Counted from the first letter of the stretch, positions 10,596 to 20,300 are shown. The stretch is DNA of 64,000 bases from Unio delphinus (GCA_029339505.1 JAQISU010000033.1:310001-374000), one strand, 5' to 3'. The notes: generated by a model from the sequence alone, not told the origin. A program made the numbers and translations.

Positions 10596-11524
10596 TTACG
10601 ATTTACTTAAATTCGCTACGAATTCCACATACCACGTTGTTGAGACCCTAACCAAATGTTTATCAGTAGATGCGATTGTGAACTTTTCAGTTCTATTCTT
10701 GTCGATGATCGTTGAAATCGTATTATTGAACCCGGATGAACTCGACGATGATATATTAAATTGAGACGATGGTGTTACTAGTGTTAATCGATAAATACCC
10801 TTGACGGTTGCAGTGATATCTAATGTGTTGTTTGTAGGTGTCCACTCAAATGATCCGTGTTGGATTGTGTATACTAAGTTGTTGGTTTTCTCATGAGGAA
10901 TTTTTGTTTTTTCAATGGCTGTTATCATCCTCGAAAGATCACCTTTGATGCCTTCGATGGAAGTTTTCGTCTCATCAATGGATTTTTTAATATCAGGGAG
11001 TTTTAGTTCAATTTTATCTAACGGGTTTCCAATAAATTTATCAATGGCGTCGGTTGTTGTTTTTGTTGCTTCGTTGATAACCTTTTGATCATCAACAAAC
11101 GTTTTAATTTCAGCGATAGATGGTGTAACTACAATTGGGGATCCAAAGAACTTATGAACGACATTTCTACGGAAACTATTGTAGTTTCTTAAATGATCTT
11201 CAAATTCTTTATCGTGGTTTGTAAATCGATCTGTAATCGTCGAAAAAAGTACACCCGGTTTGAGTTTACCCTGATCGGAAAACAGCGCAACGGTGTTCTC
11301 GATTGCGTTTTGTTGTTTAACCAAAATATCATCCAGAGAAATATTACTGGATTTCAATTTACCCTGTTTGTCTTGAAATACAACTATTTCATTCGGGTCA
11401 ACACTTGTTAAGTTCAACGTCTCAGCGATTTCATCTTTAATTTTTTTTTTATATCCTTGATAGAATCAGGAGTTGCAGTGTCATCGGGTTTGGGTTTCAG
11501 AGGTCTTCCCCAAATATCAATCAT
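10596..11524 (-). CDS. Fibre-like coiled-coil protein, frame broken at an A-run
   Basis: The long open frame (10596-11417, 273 residues) has no ATG near its start. The only plausible ATG, at 11524, one base after the protease stop, begins a frame (MIDIWGRPLKPKP...) that leads into a ten-A run (11441-11450 on the + strand) and then leaves the long frame. Protein features are a Lys/Asp-rich helical N-terminus, a repeated FQDKQGKLK / FSDQGKLK motif, a long heptad-like middle, and a beta-rich Ser/Thr C-terminal 90 residues (IQHGSFEWTP, SSSSSSGF, TTWYVEFVANL). This suggests a trimeric stalk with a C-terminal knob, an inference only. The stalk varies strongly in E2. The A-run break could be decay, slippage during expression or an assembly error. 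Confidence 0.6.
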
Positions 11525-11525
11525 G

Positions 11526-11957
11526 TTATTGTAAAACTCTTTCTCTCTCTAAAAAGCGATTGCTGGTGTAGTCATTTACGACAATATGAGGTGGTTTTCT
11601 AGATGCTGAAATAGCATCAAGGACATTTAATACTTCACTGCCGCATATTGGTGGGTCATTGATTTGTTGTGTTGGTAGCGTAGAATACCAAGTCTTCATT
11701 GGAAATTGTTTTATGTAACGCATAAATTCTTTTGGTGGGGCTAATCCATATGAATCAAAATAGACAATCCCACGTGGATCAATAGCGTATGCAACCCAGT
11801 GAGTTCCAGGTCCGGTGCTGTTATCGAGATTAATAATACCTGTTTCAGTTTTGTTTGGTTGATGTGGTAATTGATCTTTCATAAAAACTCCTCTGAAATT
11901 TTTAATCACTAGTTTTTTAGCAGCATCCATTAAATCAAAATTGGACATGGGAACCAT
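11526..11957 (-). CDS. Adenain-type cysteine protease
   Basis: The open frame extends to 12089 (187 residues), but the family core begins near SNFDLMDAAKKL, so I place the start at the ATG at 11957 (11948 is also possible). This lies just after the stop of the upstream pX-like gene and avoids overlap. Active-site positions in the long frame are His97 in GTHWVAYA, Asp112 in YFDSYG, Gln141/142, and Cys149 in PPICGSEVLN, which is the His-Asp/Glu-Gln-Cys layout of adenovirus protease and Ulp1-like enzymes. Family role: maturation cleavage of capsid precursors inside the virion. Size after trimming (about 143 residues) is small but complete through the catalytic Cys. The gene is intact in both E1 and E2. 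Confidence 0.85.
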   Translation of the reverse strand: MVPMSNFDLMDAAKKLVIKNFRGVFMKDQLPHQPNKTETGIINLDNSTGPGTHWVAYAIDPRGIVYFDSYGLAPPKEFMRYIKQFPMKTWYSTLPTQQINDPPICGSEVLNVLDAISASRKPPHIVVNDYTSNRFLERERVLQ

Positions 11958-11983
11958 AGGTTCGGAAATTGAAGATTTCTGAA

Positions 11984-12523
11984 TTAATAAACCGTTCCTG
12001 GTAGTCTCAGGCCTGATCCGTGAACGGATCTCCCGCTGTACCATGAATACGGGGTTCCTGGTAGTCTTAGACCTTTTCCGCTGTACCACGAATACGGGGT
12101 TCCTGGTAGTCTTAGACCCAATCCTTGAACGGATCGTCTCTTTTTTTTATATCCTTGTCCAGCTGCCTTCTTAAGTGCCATTCCTGCTGCAGTACCAACG
12201 GCTCCTAACGCTGCTGCTTTAGCCACCGCTGGGGCTGCTGCTGCAATCAATGCTGGTATTGCAGCTAACAATGGAAATATACCACCCGTTTTCATCATAT
12301 TTTTAATAGCAGCCGCAGAGAGAGTAATCTGAACTCCCTTTTTATCCTTGAAAGCATCATTGAAATGTTTCACCTGACGAGTTGTCAGCGATAATTTATT
12401 TTCACCACCAGTCATTTGGCTGGGTTTCAACGTGATTGTGGTTCCACATTTTTTAGCCGATTCTGATTGCAATTTTTTTATTTGACCAGGAGTTAACGTA
12501 ACACTAATAACACTATATGACAT
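11984..12523 (-). CDS. pX/pVI-like Ala-rich basic core or minor capsid protein
   Basis: 179 residues starting ATG-TCA directly behind a TATATATA tract. The N-terminal half has two related blocks (VTLTPGQIKKLQ and ITLSAAAIKNM) seen in many Polinton proteins of this position. Residues 101-136 form a strongly hydrophobic Ala-rich helix followed by a Lys-rich stretch (GYKKKRR). The C-terminus is a three-fold repeat of LRLPGTPYSWYSG-like units ending LRLPGTVY. Family-level analogy is to adenovirus pX/pVI (membrane-active or DNA-associated minor proteins, processed by the protease). That analogy rests on composition and gene order and is not proven. It lies between the MCP and protease genes on the same strand. 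Confidence 0.7.
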   Translation of the reverse strand: MSYSVISVTLTPGQIKKLQSESAKKCGTTITLKPSQMTGGENKLSLTTRQVKHFNDAFKDKKGVQITLSAAAIKNMMKTGGIFPLLAAIPALIAAAAPAVAKAAALGAVGTAAGMALKKAAGQGYKKKRRSVQGLGLRLPGTPYSWYSGKGLRLPGTPYSWYSGRSVHGSGLRLPGTVY

Positions 12524-12532
12524 TATATATAA
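12524..12532 (-). promoter_or_regulatory. TATA-like tract abutting the pX-like start
   Basis: Read on the minus strand, an alternating TA tract ends right at the ATG. Similar tracts touch the polymerase and NUMOD-HNH starts. If it is a TATA box, the mRNA start must lie downstream of this ATG or the leader must be near zero, so its role is uncertain. Confidence 0.35.
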
Positions 12533-12572
12533 TTGATTGATTTTAATTCAATGAAAAATCGAGAAAAATCGT

Positions 12573-13988
12573 TCAAAGATTTTCTACTGGGGCATCTACC
12601 ACTCTCATTCTTCCACCAACACCTTCGAGTAGCATTGATTTATCACTGAGAATGACAGCAACCGCTCTATAATCAGCAATAGCACCACGAGTCACATTAG
12701 CTCTAAAGTGTATATCAACAACTGACTGTCTTGTCAAATCGAGATGTTCCAGTGAGAAGTAGTAGATCGGATACAGATTTTTAAAATCAAATTGTGATAT
12801 TTGCAAACCAGTATCCACATTTTGATCGCGTGCCATAAATGACAACAGACGATGATAAACTCGTGCAATATGATTTTCTGTGTAATTAAGTTGTATATCC
12901 TCAGATGGTTCCTGCTGGCCGTTTATTCTCAGTGAGACGTCTTTCACACCTAATTGATCAAATATCATATGACTGGAGAGTTGATTGCCAACTCGTGCGT
13001 TATCCTGTAACGCAATAAATATATGACGTGGCGCAGAAACGCCTTGTTTTGATGCTAGGTTCCAAGTGAATAACCCGTTGATATTTGATTGCTTCACATC
13101 TGTACTCACGGTTAGCCAACTCAACAACGACTTTCCTCCTTGGTCCATAAATGATAGTAGTCGTTGTTCTGCGGTGATTGCTGGAGTCAACACTGGCATC
13201 CACAATGATATTTTTGTTAAATTGACTTTACCAGCATCAGCATTGGGGGCTGCAACATTTGCTGGAATTCTCCAAATTGCGTCGTTATCATCACTTTTTC
13301 GTACAAGCGATACTGTATGCTTCGCCCCGTAGATAACTTTTCTGACGTTTCTACAGAATCCAAAAATATGATGCAGTGGAATCGCACATGAAAATGGTTT
13401 ACGCCCTACTCCCAACATTGCGTTTCGTGTTGCGGCTCCTAGATTGAAATTAGGATCGTTGTTTATAATCATATCCTCGATACCAGCAGGAGCAGGAGGA
13501 GCAGCACGATCATTTGGTCGTCTTACAACAAATGGATTTCCACCAGCGGTATTCTTACCATCTTTTGCAAACTTCATAGAAGGTCCTGCTGATCTTGTAT
13601 AATCATCAGAATATCTCGCTAACCCTATGATTGTTGTAGCCACATCAATATCACGATCTATGGACTCAATTTCTTTTCCATCTATGAGATATCTAGCACT
13701 CTCAAATAACGCCATAATACCATTATTGACAAAACCGACTTGAGTACCAGCTGGATACGGTGCTGGTACAGCAGTAGTATCAGCAGCTGTTACAATTTCT
13801 CCTTCTACTTCAATAAATGCTTCACAGGGCAAAAAGTATTTACTGGTATCATGGACTTGAAGATCAATTCTTGCTCGACTATTTGAGTCTATGGCATGAT
13901 AGGCGTAATATTGATAATCGCGTACAGAATCATCCTTACCAACTGGGGCGTCTATATCAAACGCTGGATCAGATGATTTTTTGAACAT
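12573..13988 (-). CDS. Major capsid protein (double jelly-roll, hexon-like)
   Basis: 471 residues, intact, starting at ATG. Landmarks shared with Polinton/adintovirus MCPs as I know them: an N-terminal VRDYQYYAYHAI / RIDLQVHDTSKYFLP strand region, NNGIMALFESARYLIDGKEIESID (residues ~90-115), IPLHHIFGFCRNVRKVIYGAKHTVSLVR in the middle, KISLWMPVLTPAITAEQRLL, and a C-terminal SVVDIHFRAN / AVAVILSD. Length and block order match the family; trimers would build the capsid shell. The gene sits between the pVI-like and pX-like genes in the leftward late cluster. A segment of acidic/Ala-Pro residues near 165-175 (APPAPAG) is the least conserved part and is where the E2 copy is broken. Confidence 0.88.
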   Translation of the reverse strand: MFKKSSDPAFDIDAPVGKDDSVRDYQYYAYHAIDSNSRARIDLQVHDTSKYFLPCEAFIEVEGEIVTAADTTAVPAPYPAGTQVGFVNNGIMALFESARYLIDGKEIESIDRDIDVATTIIGLARYSDDYTRSAGPSMKFAKDGKNTAGGNPFVVRRPNDRAAPPAPAGIEDMIINNDPNFNLGAATRNAMLGVGRKPFSCAIPLHHIFGFCRNVRKVIYGAKHTVSLVRKSDDNDAIWRIPANVAAPNADAGKVNLTKISLWMPVLTPAITAEQRLLSFMDQGGKSLLSWLTVSTDVKQSNINGLFTWNLASKQGVSAPRHIFIALQDNARVGNQLSSHMIFDQLGVKDVSLRINGQQEPSEDIQLNYTENHIARVYHRLLSFMARDQNVDTGLQISQFDFKNLYPIYYFSLEHLDLTRQSVVDIHFRANVTRGAIADYRAVAVILSDKSMLLEGVGGRMRVVDAPVENL

Positions 13989-14042
13989 TTTATTCTATTT
14001 ATCAGAGTCTAAATAGTGAAATCGTAAACGATTTTTCCATTT

Positions 14043-14474
14043 TCATCGACGTAGTTTTTTAAGGCCACTTCCCGCTATCATGTTTGCAATATTGCTTTGG
14101 TCTCCTTGATTTACCATCGACGCTAATTTTTCATCTACTGCGTTATTTATAATTTTACTAACACTTGCAGGCATTTCTTCTGTAGACGGTAACGGTTTCT
14201 TTTTTCGCCCCACTAATGATGTTATTTTATCCTTCGCAGTTGAAAACGCTTTCCCGGCAAGATTTCCAACAGTACTAATACCCTTATCACGAATAACATC
14301 AATGGCTTTCATTGATAACTGTTTAGCTAACGGCATCACTTTTGGGGCCATTCTTGAAAAGAATCCTAAAATGGTATTGCCGAGGCCATCTCCGTAGTAT
14401 GCCTTATAAACTGGAAACCGTGAATTAACTACATAGACGGGGGTTGGTTTATCATGATTGTAATGGATGATCAT
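14043..14474 (-). CDS. Small pVI-like structural protein candidate
   Basis: 143 residues starting at ATG. A Tyr/Gly-rich head (YYGDGLGN) precedes an amphipathic helix (TILGFFSRMAPKVMPLAKQLSMKA, residues ~34-57), then a Lys-rich region (DKITSLVGRKKK) and a helical tail ending in LKKLRR. Proteins with a GLG motif followed by such an amphipathic helix are common next to the MCP of animal Polintons and have been compared with adenovirus pVI, a membrane-lytic protein. Here the assignment is by pattern and gene position only. The gene is intact and very similar in E2. Confidence 0.6.
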   Translation of the reverse strand: MIIHYNHDKPTPVYVVNSRFPVYKAYYGDGLGNTILGFFSRMAPKVMPLAKQLSMKAIDVIRDKGISTVGNLAGKAFSTAKDKITSLVGRKKKPLPSTEEMPASVSKIINNAVDEKLASMVNQGDQSNIANMIAGSGLKKLRR

Positions 14475-14507
14475 TATTATAAAAACAATAGTGTTTTCAA
14501 TTGTTAT

Positions 14508-15563
14508 TTAATCGCTATGATACCCATTTGCTAACTCGTCAATGAAATCTCGATAGGTTTTGATATCCATGATACCGCCGGCAAATAACCGTCTACAGAT
14601 ATCAGCTGCTTCATTAATTATTTCTGGAGAGTTATTTCCAGCTCGTTTTCCTCCGATGAGAACATCTAATCGTGATATATCATTGATAACACTATCAGGA
14701 CAAATGTTTCCAATCCTTGGATTTCCTAATCCACTTCCGCTATAACCAGTTGCTTCATCTAGTTTGTCTGTATCCGTGGTTTGTAAATAATCAAGAGTAT
14801 CATCATCATCATCATCAGGTGGTAGTTGTTGTTTTTTTTGTCTCCGTGTTGGTGTTTGACTTCGTTCTTCTAAATCATCATCATCATCAGGTGGTAGTTG
14901 TTGTTTTTTTTGTCTTCTTGTTTGTCTACGTGTTGGTGTTTGACGTTTTAGTTCTTGCCGTTCTTCTATTTCTCGTTGTCGCTCTTCTATTTGTTCTCTT
15001 TTATAATTACTAATTCCCTTTTTAAATTCCTTGTATCCTATCTCATCCTTATTCAAACGACCAATCCCTTTATTTAGTTTATACAAATAATCGAACCAAT
15101 CATTACTTGATATTCTATCATTTTTATACTCGTCCTTTAAAAAATCTTTTTTTGAATTATAGCTTTGAGCAGCAAAATTACCAAAGGCTTGATAATCCTT
15201 TGATTTCAATAAACTAGGTTTTTTTATTAATATTTTAGCATGATCAGTAAATTTATTCAACAGAGAAATAGTCGTTTTTTTCGGATCAGTTTTTTCAGTT
15301 TGTTCAGTTTTCGCTGCTAGTTTTTCAAGTTCACCAATAACAGATTTTCCCGTCTCGGGACCATCTCCCAGTAAAGCACGCTCTACCCCCTTCGTTGCTG
15401 TGGTTACTGGTTTAAACAACTCTTCAGACCCCAGAGCAAAATCAGTTTGTAAACTCTGTCGTTGTTGCAGTTTATTTCTTACAGAGTCACGAATTGGTAT
15501 AAATTTCTTAATTGAATCCAGTCGTTCACGAGCCAGTCGGGTTGTTAATGCTTCATTGACCAT
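14508..15563 (-). CDS. Acidic/basic low-complexity protein with a variable middle
   Basis: 351 residues from the ATG at 15563; an upstream ATG at 15608 is in frame here, but the E2 copy has a stop between the two positions, so I prefer the inner start. Three parts are visible: a conserved N-terminus (MVNEALTTRLARERLD... to about residue 95), a charged middle with Gln/Arg-rich stretches and two copies of a QTPTRRQ..KKQQLPP unit each followed by Asp runs, and a conserved C-terminal ~90 residues (ATGYSGSGL, CPDSVINDISRLDV, ADICRRLFAGG). I do not recognise the family. The middle is unrelated to that of E2, so a central module has been exchanged. It lies between the pVI-like gene and the hairpin region. 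Confidence 0.65.
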   Translation of the reverse strand: MVNEALTTRLARERLDSIKKFIPIRDSVRNKLQQRQSLQTDFALGSEELFKPVTTATKGVERALLGDGPETGKSVIGELEKLAAKTEQTEKTDPKKTTISLLNKFTDHAKILIKKPSLLKSKDYQAFGNFAAQSYNSKKDFLKDEYKNDRISSNDWFDYLYKLNKGIGRLNKDEIGYKEFKKGISNYKREQIEERQREIEERQELKRQTPTRRQTRRQKKQQLPPDDDDDLEERSQTPTRRQKKQQLPPDDDDDDTLDYLQTTDTDKLDEATGYSGSGLGNPRIGNICPDSVINDISRLDVLIGGKRAGNNSPEIINEAADICRRLFAGGIMDIKTYRDFIDELANGYHSD

Positions 15564-15673
15564 TATTTGAAATAGCAAACTATTTTTCAATTGCAAAACA
15601 CTTGACATGTCAGATGATTTTTGATACGGTCATGGAAGTGTTATTTCATCGTGAGACACCTTCTATCAGGTGT

Positions 15674-15724
15674 GGCGAAAGTATCAAAATTGTATATATA
15701 TAAAATAATACTGATAGTTTCGCC
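15674..15724. repeat. Hairpin H1 (E1)
   Basis: A 13-bp stem (GGCGAAAGTATCA pairing with TGATAGTTTCGCC, one mismatch) encloses a 25-nt AT-rich loop containing TTGTATATATATAAAA. Confidence 0.85.
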
Positions 15725-15800
15725 ATCAATGACATGTCGGATGATTTTTGATACGGTCATGGAAGTGTTATTTGATTGTTTTGAAAGCTCTATCATTGAT

Positions 15801-15851
15801 GTTGAAAGTATCAAAATTGTATATAAATAAAATAATACTGATAGTTTCAAC
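15801..15851. repeat. Hairpin H2 (E1)
   Basis: The stem GTTGAAAGTATCA pairs with TGATAGTTTCAAC (one mismatch) and can be extended by two more pairs. Relative to H1 the outer stem bases differ on both arms in a compensating way, while the loop is nearly the same. Confidence 0.85.
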
Positions 15852-15983
15852 ATTCTAGTTTTGACCAACCTGACACATCGTCCATCGATTTTTGACATCC
15901 CTCTGAGGGTCGGCTAAAAAAAATGATAAATAATCGGGCAATCAAAAAATGATAAGAGTCGGGGGCAATCAATGGTCGGGCAA

Positions 15984-16385
15984 TCAAAATTGTTCATTTT
16001 CTTGAATTAATGCTCGTAGGTTTCTAATTTTAGAGTTGACTTCTTTTTTCAATTCGTATTCGTTACCTAATTCTTTTCGTATTCCCTCTACGATAGCATA
16101 CAACGGGACGAACACACTGATGTCACTGGAAAATGAAAGAGAGTCTTTAATAGAATTCTGAATTTTTTTGATGAGTGCATATTTCTTGGGTAGCATATAC
16201 TTGTTAGTGCTAACTCCGTATTCAATATCCTGAAAATCAGACACAATTTGGTCAGGATTTAATCCATCTGATAGTTTGATATCCTGATTTTTCAATTTTG
16301 CTATTTCAACTATGATGCTATTCATGTTTTCAGAATTCATTATTCTATAAGTATGACATATCTCTAATTGGAAATTATGACGCAT
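15984..16385 (-). CDS. Small helical protein of unknown function
   Basis: 133 residues from the ATG at 16385; a second ATG at residue 16 (MNSENMNSII) is a reasonable alternative. The sequence is predicted helical and charged (EIAKLKNQDIKL, ELGNEYELKKEVNSKIRNL) with no cysteine motif or membrane segment. The start overlaps the stop of the upstream HNH gene in TAATG, which suggests translation by reinitiation or a shared transcript. It is conserved in E2 at 130 residues. No family recognised. Confidence 0.55.
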   Translation of the reverse strand: MRHNFQLEICHTYRIMNSENMNSIIVEIAKLKNQDIKLSDGLNPDQIVSDFQDIEYGVSTNKYMLPKKYALIKKIQNSIKDSLSFSSDISVFVPLYAIVEGIRKELGNEYELKKEVNSKIRNLRALIQENEQF

Positions 16386-16879
16386 TAGACATAACTAAAT
16401 TGAACTTTTTGCCCCGTCTTTTTTGAAATAGCCGATCGATAAATCCCCTCTGCAACTTTTCGTACTGACGGTCCACAAATATCGAAAAATTTACCGGCTT
16501 CATATAATGATTGAAATATTTTTTCTTCATTAGTTGTTGTATTCAAAGATGTCACAGGTCTCTTCCAAACCGTTTTGCAAGTGCCAGCTCTTCCTCGTTT
16601 GGAATTCTCACTCAGTGTGATAGCCTGCAGATTTGATACAGAATTATTCTTTGGATTAGAATCCTTGTGATAAATAACAAAACCATCTTTGATCAATCCA
16701 TTAAAACATTCAAATACGAAACGATGAATGAGATAATTTTTCTTTCCAACAGTAAACTTCAAATACCCTTGATTATTCACAACACCGACCGGTTTCTTTA
16801 GTCTACGGTTTCTGACAGTACCATCACTGGATGCTTCATATTTTGTAATCACTGGATGTGGTCTGAATTCTTGGTCCAT
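16385..16879 (-). CDS. NUMOD4/HNH-type homing endonuclease
   Basis: 164 residues. The N-terminal part (YEASSDGTVRNRRLKKPVG, residues ~14-32) matches the NUMOD4 pattern of a short beta unit with SDGxVRN. It is followed by an HNH core (LIHRFVFECFNG, then FVIYHKDSNPKNNSVSNLQ) and a C-terminal NUMOD/IENR-like DNA-binding segment (FQSLYEAGKFFDICGPSVRKVAEG). In typical enzymes, and in the E2 copy, the core reads DHID; here it is YHKD, so the first Asp is lost while the His stays, and activity may be reduced. Free-standing genes of this type are selfish nucleases often found in large DNA viruses. The start codon follows a TATATA tract. Confidence 0.8.
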   Translation of the reverse strand: MDQEFRPHPVITKYEASSDGTVRNRRLKKPVGVVNNQGYLKFTVGKKNYLIHRFVFECFNGLIKDGFVIYHKDSNPKNNSVSNLQAITLSENSKRGRAGTCKTVWKRPVTSLNTTTNEEKIFQSLYEAGKFFDICGPSVRKVAEGIYRSAISKKTGQKVQFSYV

Positions 16880-16889
16880 ATATACTATT

Positions 16890-17285
16890 CTATTGTTTGT
16901 CTAATTCAGTGTTTGGTTCAATAATTACATCACTGGAAAATCTTTCGATATAGTCTTGCGGGGTTCTTATGATTTTATCCTTGATGTTGTCAGGGTCAAG
17001 GACTTTTTCAGGGTCATAATTTCTGATGGATTGTCCATTTTTTATTCTTTTATCATAATAACGCTTCAATTCCCTATATCGCTTACCACCACAGTCAATA
17101 CACAATTGCGATCTTCCCTTAACCCCAACCCCACATCGAATACAGGGTAACGGACCAAGACTTCCACGTCGGAAACTTTGCATATGATACCTACAGTACT
17201 CATTTTTTCTGCATGATTTGTTACACGGGGTTACATTTCCCATCATGAGCCATTTGCAGTGATTCATTATACATAAAACTTTCAT
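16890..17285 (-). CDS. Cys-rich zinc-binding protein (absent from E2)
   Basis: 131 residues. The N-terminus contains spaced Cys/His (TPCNKSC, YCRYH at ~20-34). Residues ~48-67 form a clear four-Cys knuckle (PCIRCGVG ... LCIDCGG), followed by a basic helix (KRYRELKRYYDKRIKN) and an acidic tail. This suggests a small zinc-dependent nucleic-acid-binding or regulatory protein; I do not recognise the family. The start is only 24 bp from the divergently transcribed polymerase start, so both likely share a promoter region. In E2 almost the whole gene has been deleted, leaving only its first ~40 bp region, so it is dispensable or lost by decay. Confidence 0.6.
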   Translation of the reverse strand: MKVLCIMNHCKWLMMGNVTPCNKSCRKNEYCRYHMQSFRRGSLGPLPCIRCGVGVKGRSQLCIDCGGKRYRELKRYYDKRIKNGQSIRNYDPEKVLDPDNIKDKIIRTPQDYIERFSSDVIIEPNTELDKQ

Positions 17286-17300
17286 TTAAATGTTTGTTTT

Positions 17301-17309
17301 TTATATAGC
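17301..17309 (+). promoter_or_regulatory. TATA-like tract at the polymerase start (E1)
   Basis: TTATATAGC lies directly before the polymerase ATG in the 24-bp divergent gap shared with the Cys-rich gene. The equivalent tract is kept in E2. Confidence 0.35.
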
Positions 17310-20300
17310 ATGAAGGAGTTCAAGAGATTGACTTCGAAAAATGCTAAAATCAATACCGATAGAGAGTTCAAGAGATTATTGAAAATCAATCCTAGATTTA
17401 ATCTCGATAGACCAAAAAAACGTCAAAAACGTCCAAGAGACGGAAACATGAAAGAGTTTAAGAGATTATTAAAAATCAATCCTAGATTTAATCTCGATAA
17501 ACCCAAAAAACGTCCAATAGACGGAAACAAACGTAACAAACGTCCAAGAGACGGAAACATGAAAGAGTTTAAGAGATTATTGAAAATCAATCCTAAATTT
17601 AATATCGATAGACCCAAAAAGCGTAACAAACGCACAATAGACGGAAACATGAAAGAGTTTAAGAGATTATTAAAAATCAATCCTAGATTTAATCGCGATA
17701 GACCCAAAAAACGTAACAAACGTCCAAGAGACGGAAACATGAGATCATCATGGAAGGATGCTCTATTCAATCTTGATATAGTTTCTAATACACCCAAGAA
17801 TAAAATTCTTGATAAACCCATCAGAGACTGTTTTAATGAATTCAAGCGTGATGGAGCATCTTATTGTTGGTCAACATTTCGAATTGATGGTGTTGTTGAC
17901 GCTACCATGAATGATGAAAAGGCAGCAGCAATCATTTCACGTGTTGGGGAAAAAAGTCATTTTTTCCGAATCAAATTCATTATCCGTGAGAATGGCAAAT
18001 GGATTATTAAGGATAAATTTGAACCCATTCTCAAGGGCAAAAAAACTGTCACCGTGAATCAGGATTCCAAACCGGGAATTTTGACTGGAATTGATAAACC
18101 CTACTACAAAAGATCTTATCCTGTCACAGCAGTTGTTTACGGGATCTATCCGCTCAATGAAAAACCTGATATTTCAAAACTAGCACCCATGAAATATTCG
18201 ACAGGGCTCAATTGTGTAGCAGAACGAATAATAGAACACTTCACAAATGCATCCCGGGGGAATAAACTCACTGATCTAAGACGAAAAAAAAATAACCGAG
18301 TGGGAGTTCACGGTAAAAGAGCATGGAGCAACAATTCAGGATATAACTAAATTAGAAACATCATTAAGATTTCCAATATCGGTAAGAACAATCACCGGTG
18401 AAGTATTAAAGGAACCGAAATATCAATCAAAAAAAGGAAAACCCATTGAAATTATTGATCATAACGAACACGCGTGGTCATCTGCAGTAACAATATTCCC
18501 ACGGGATAGAACCGTAAAATATCTATCCCCAGCAGGGTTGGGACCTGAAGAATGTTTTACCGAGCAGAAATTATTTGATGCTATTTACCATTTGAGTAAA
18601 AACGATCCTGTGTCAGCGTGGCTATTTCATAGTAATTCAGACGAAGAATGCAGATTTGATCAGTTTGTAAGGCCCAACGGAGAATTATACCGTACTGAAG
18701 AACTGCAGAATCAAATGAAACAACTAGCTAGTGAGTTTTCTAAGGACGGAGAAGAAGACGATCAATTATTAGCAAACTGTTTTACAGTACCATCCATTGC
18801 AGCACATTTTGCTAGAAAGAAAAACGCGTGGAAACCAACACGAAGTGAGTTCTTATCAGATGTCAAATTGTCCTGTCTTGAATACAGCCACGGCGGATTA
18901 TGGAACACAAAATACACCGCTGATACCGTTATTTCAGTTGATATGATTGCGTGTTATCCAGGAAGTTTTCTTGGGTATGGAGAATGCGAGAAATATTTCA
19001 AACGATTTGGACACCCTACACACGAAATGACCCGTGTTGCTATTAATGGACCACTTCCTGATTTTGATTTAACCGGATTCGCTTGTGTGGTATCATTTGA
19101 AATGGCTGAAGGACTTCATCCGTGTAGTTATCTTTGGATTGGTAAACACATGTCTGAAAAACACTGGATGCCAATAGTGTTGTTACGGTATATGCTTGAT
19201 TGTAAGATGTTAAAATCATTAATTGTCAGTGAAGCAATTATATCCTATCGAGCACAGAAATCAGTCTGGTTACCACAACCTGATCTAGAAAAAATAATTA
19301 GCGAAGAGCGAAAACTGTTTCCTGATTTTAATGAACAACAAATCATGGATTGGTCCCAACAGTTATTTGAAATCAGAAACAATGAAGCAAAAAATCTTGG
19401 ACGAAGAATAATCGGTAAATTTACCCAAGGTGGCAAAGATGATAATACGAAATATTCTTCACGATTGATTATAGACAACGCTGAATACGATTTTGTAATG
19501 GCGGATTTAACGAATAAGGGCCTATATGTCAATCGTAAGGACGCATTTATGTCCGATGGAACCAAATTGGGTACAATTGTTACCTACAATGATGGATACC
19601 ATCCGCAGTACACACACTTAAGAGCTTCTATGCTCGGTTATGCTTCTATCAATCTGTTTTCAATGATCAATAGATTTCCTACCACCGCAGTTAGAGTTGC
19701 TACTGATTCATTTTACATAAATAGCAAAATGGCTGATTTTAAGGCTACTGGCAACGAGAAATGGGGATCATGGAGAATTAAGAAAGAAATGATTCATGAT
19801 TATATTCCATCAGCAGATGTTACCATTGAAAATAATTACTTAGAAAGCAATCAGTGTTCAGAATTTTCTAGTGCACCACCGATTTCTGATCCAATATGCC
19901 TGTATAAAACAGTTTATTTAAACGGTTGTGGCGGGTCAGGAAAAACAACCCGGGCAATTGAGTTATTCCGTAGAAACGCTAACGTTTCTAACATGATTGT
20001 GCTAACACCAACTCATAGACTTGCAAGAGAAATGATACAGAGGGGGGTAAATGCTTGCACTTATCACAGCTTTTTCCGATGGAAGGGAGATAAATGGACT
20101 CCTGAGCGCATGGGAGAGAAATTTATTCCTGAAATAATCATTTGGGATGAAATAGACACAGTGTCAGAAGATGTCTTAAAAATATTTCTTGAGTGGTTGT
20201 TATTGAAGAATACAAAAGTCGTCATGTGCGGTGATCACGGCCAACCACCACCATTTGTCGGTGCATCCCCCCATGAATGGCTAAAGGGTTTTGTAGACTA

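Larger units (their letters stand above)
15609..15983. promoter_or_regulatory. E1 hairpin and iteron region
   Basis: Non-coding interval between two leftward genes. It contains two diverged copies of a ~115-bp block that starts with GACATGTC(A/G)GATGATTTTTGAT; each block ends in a hairpin with a TATA-like loop (15674-15724 and 15801-15851). Toward the right are three copies of TCGGGCAATCAA-like words (15934-15945, 15959-15972, 15976-15987). Such a layout suits a promoter for the capsid-gene cluster or a replication origin; neither is shown. Confidence 0.6.

Noticed and set aside
11417..11417. Start of the fibre-like protein at TTG (11417) or of the integrase at GTG (22155)
   Set aside because: Non-ATG starts are not expected in a eukaryotic element; for the integrase a good ATG lies at 22134, and for the fibre-like protein the true start is likely the ATG at 11524 across the A-run.
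13066..13332. Antisense frames over the MCP, acidic, polymerase and integrase genes, including an Asp-run complement at 14717-15013
   Set aside because: All are shadows of well-supported genes on the other strand.
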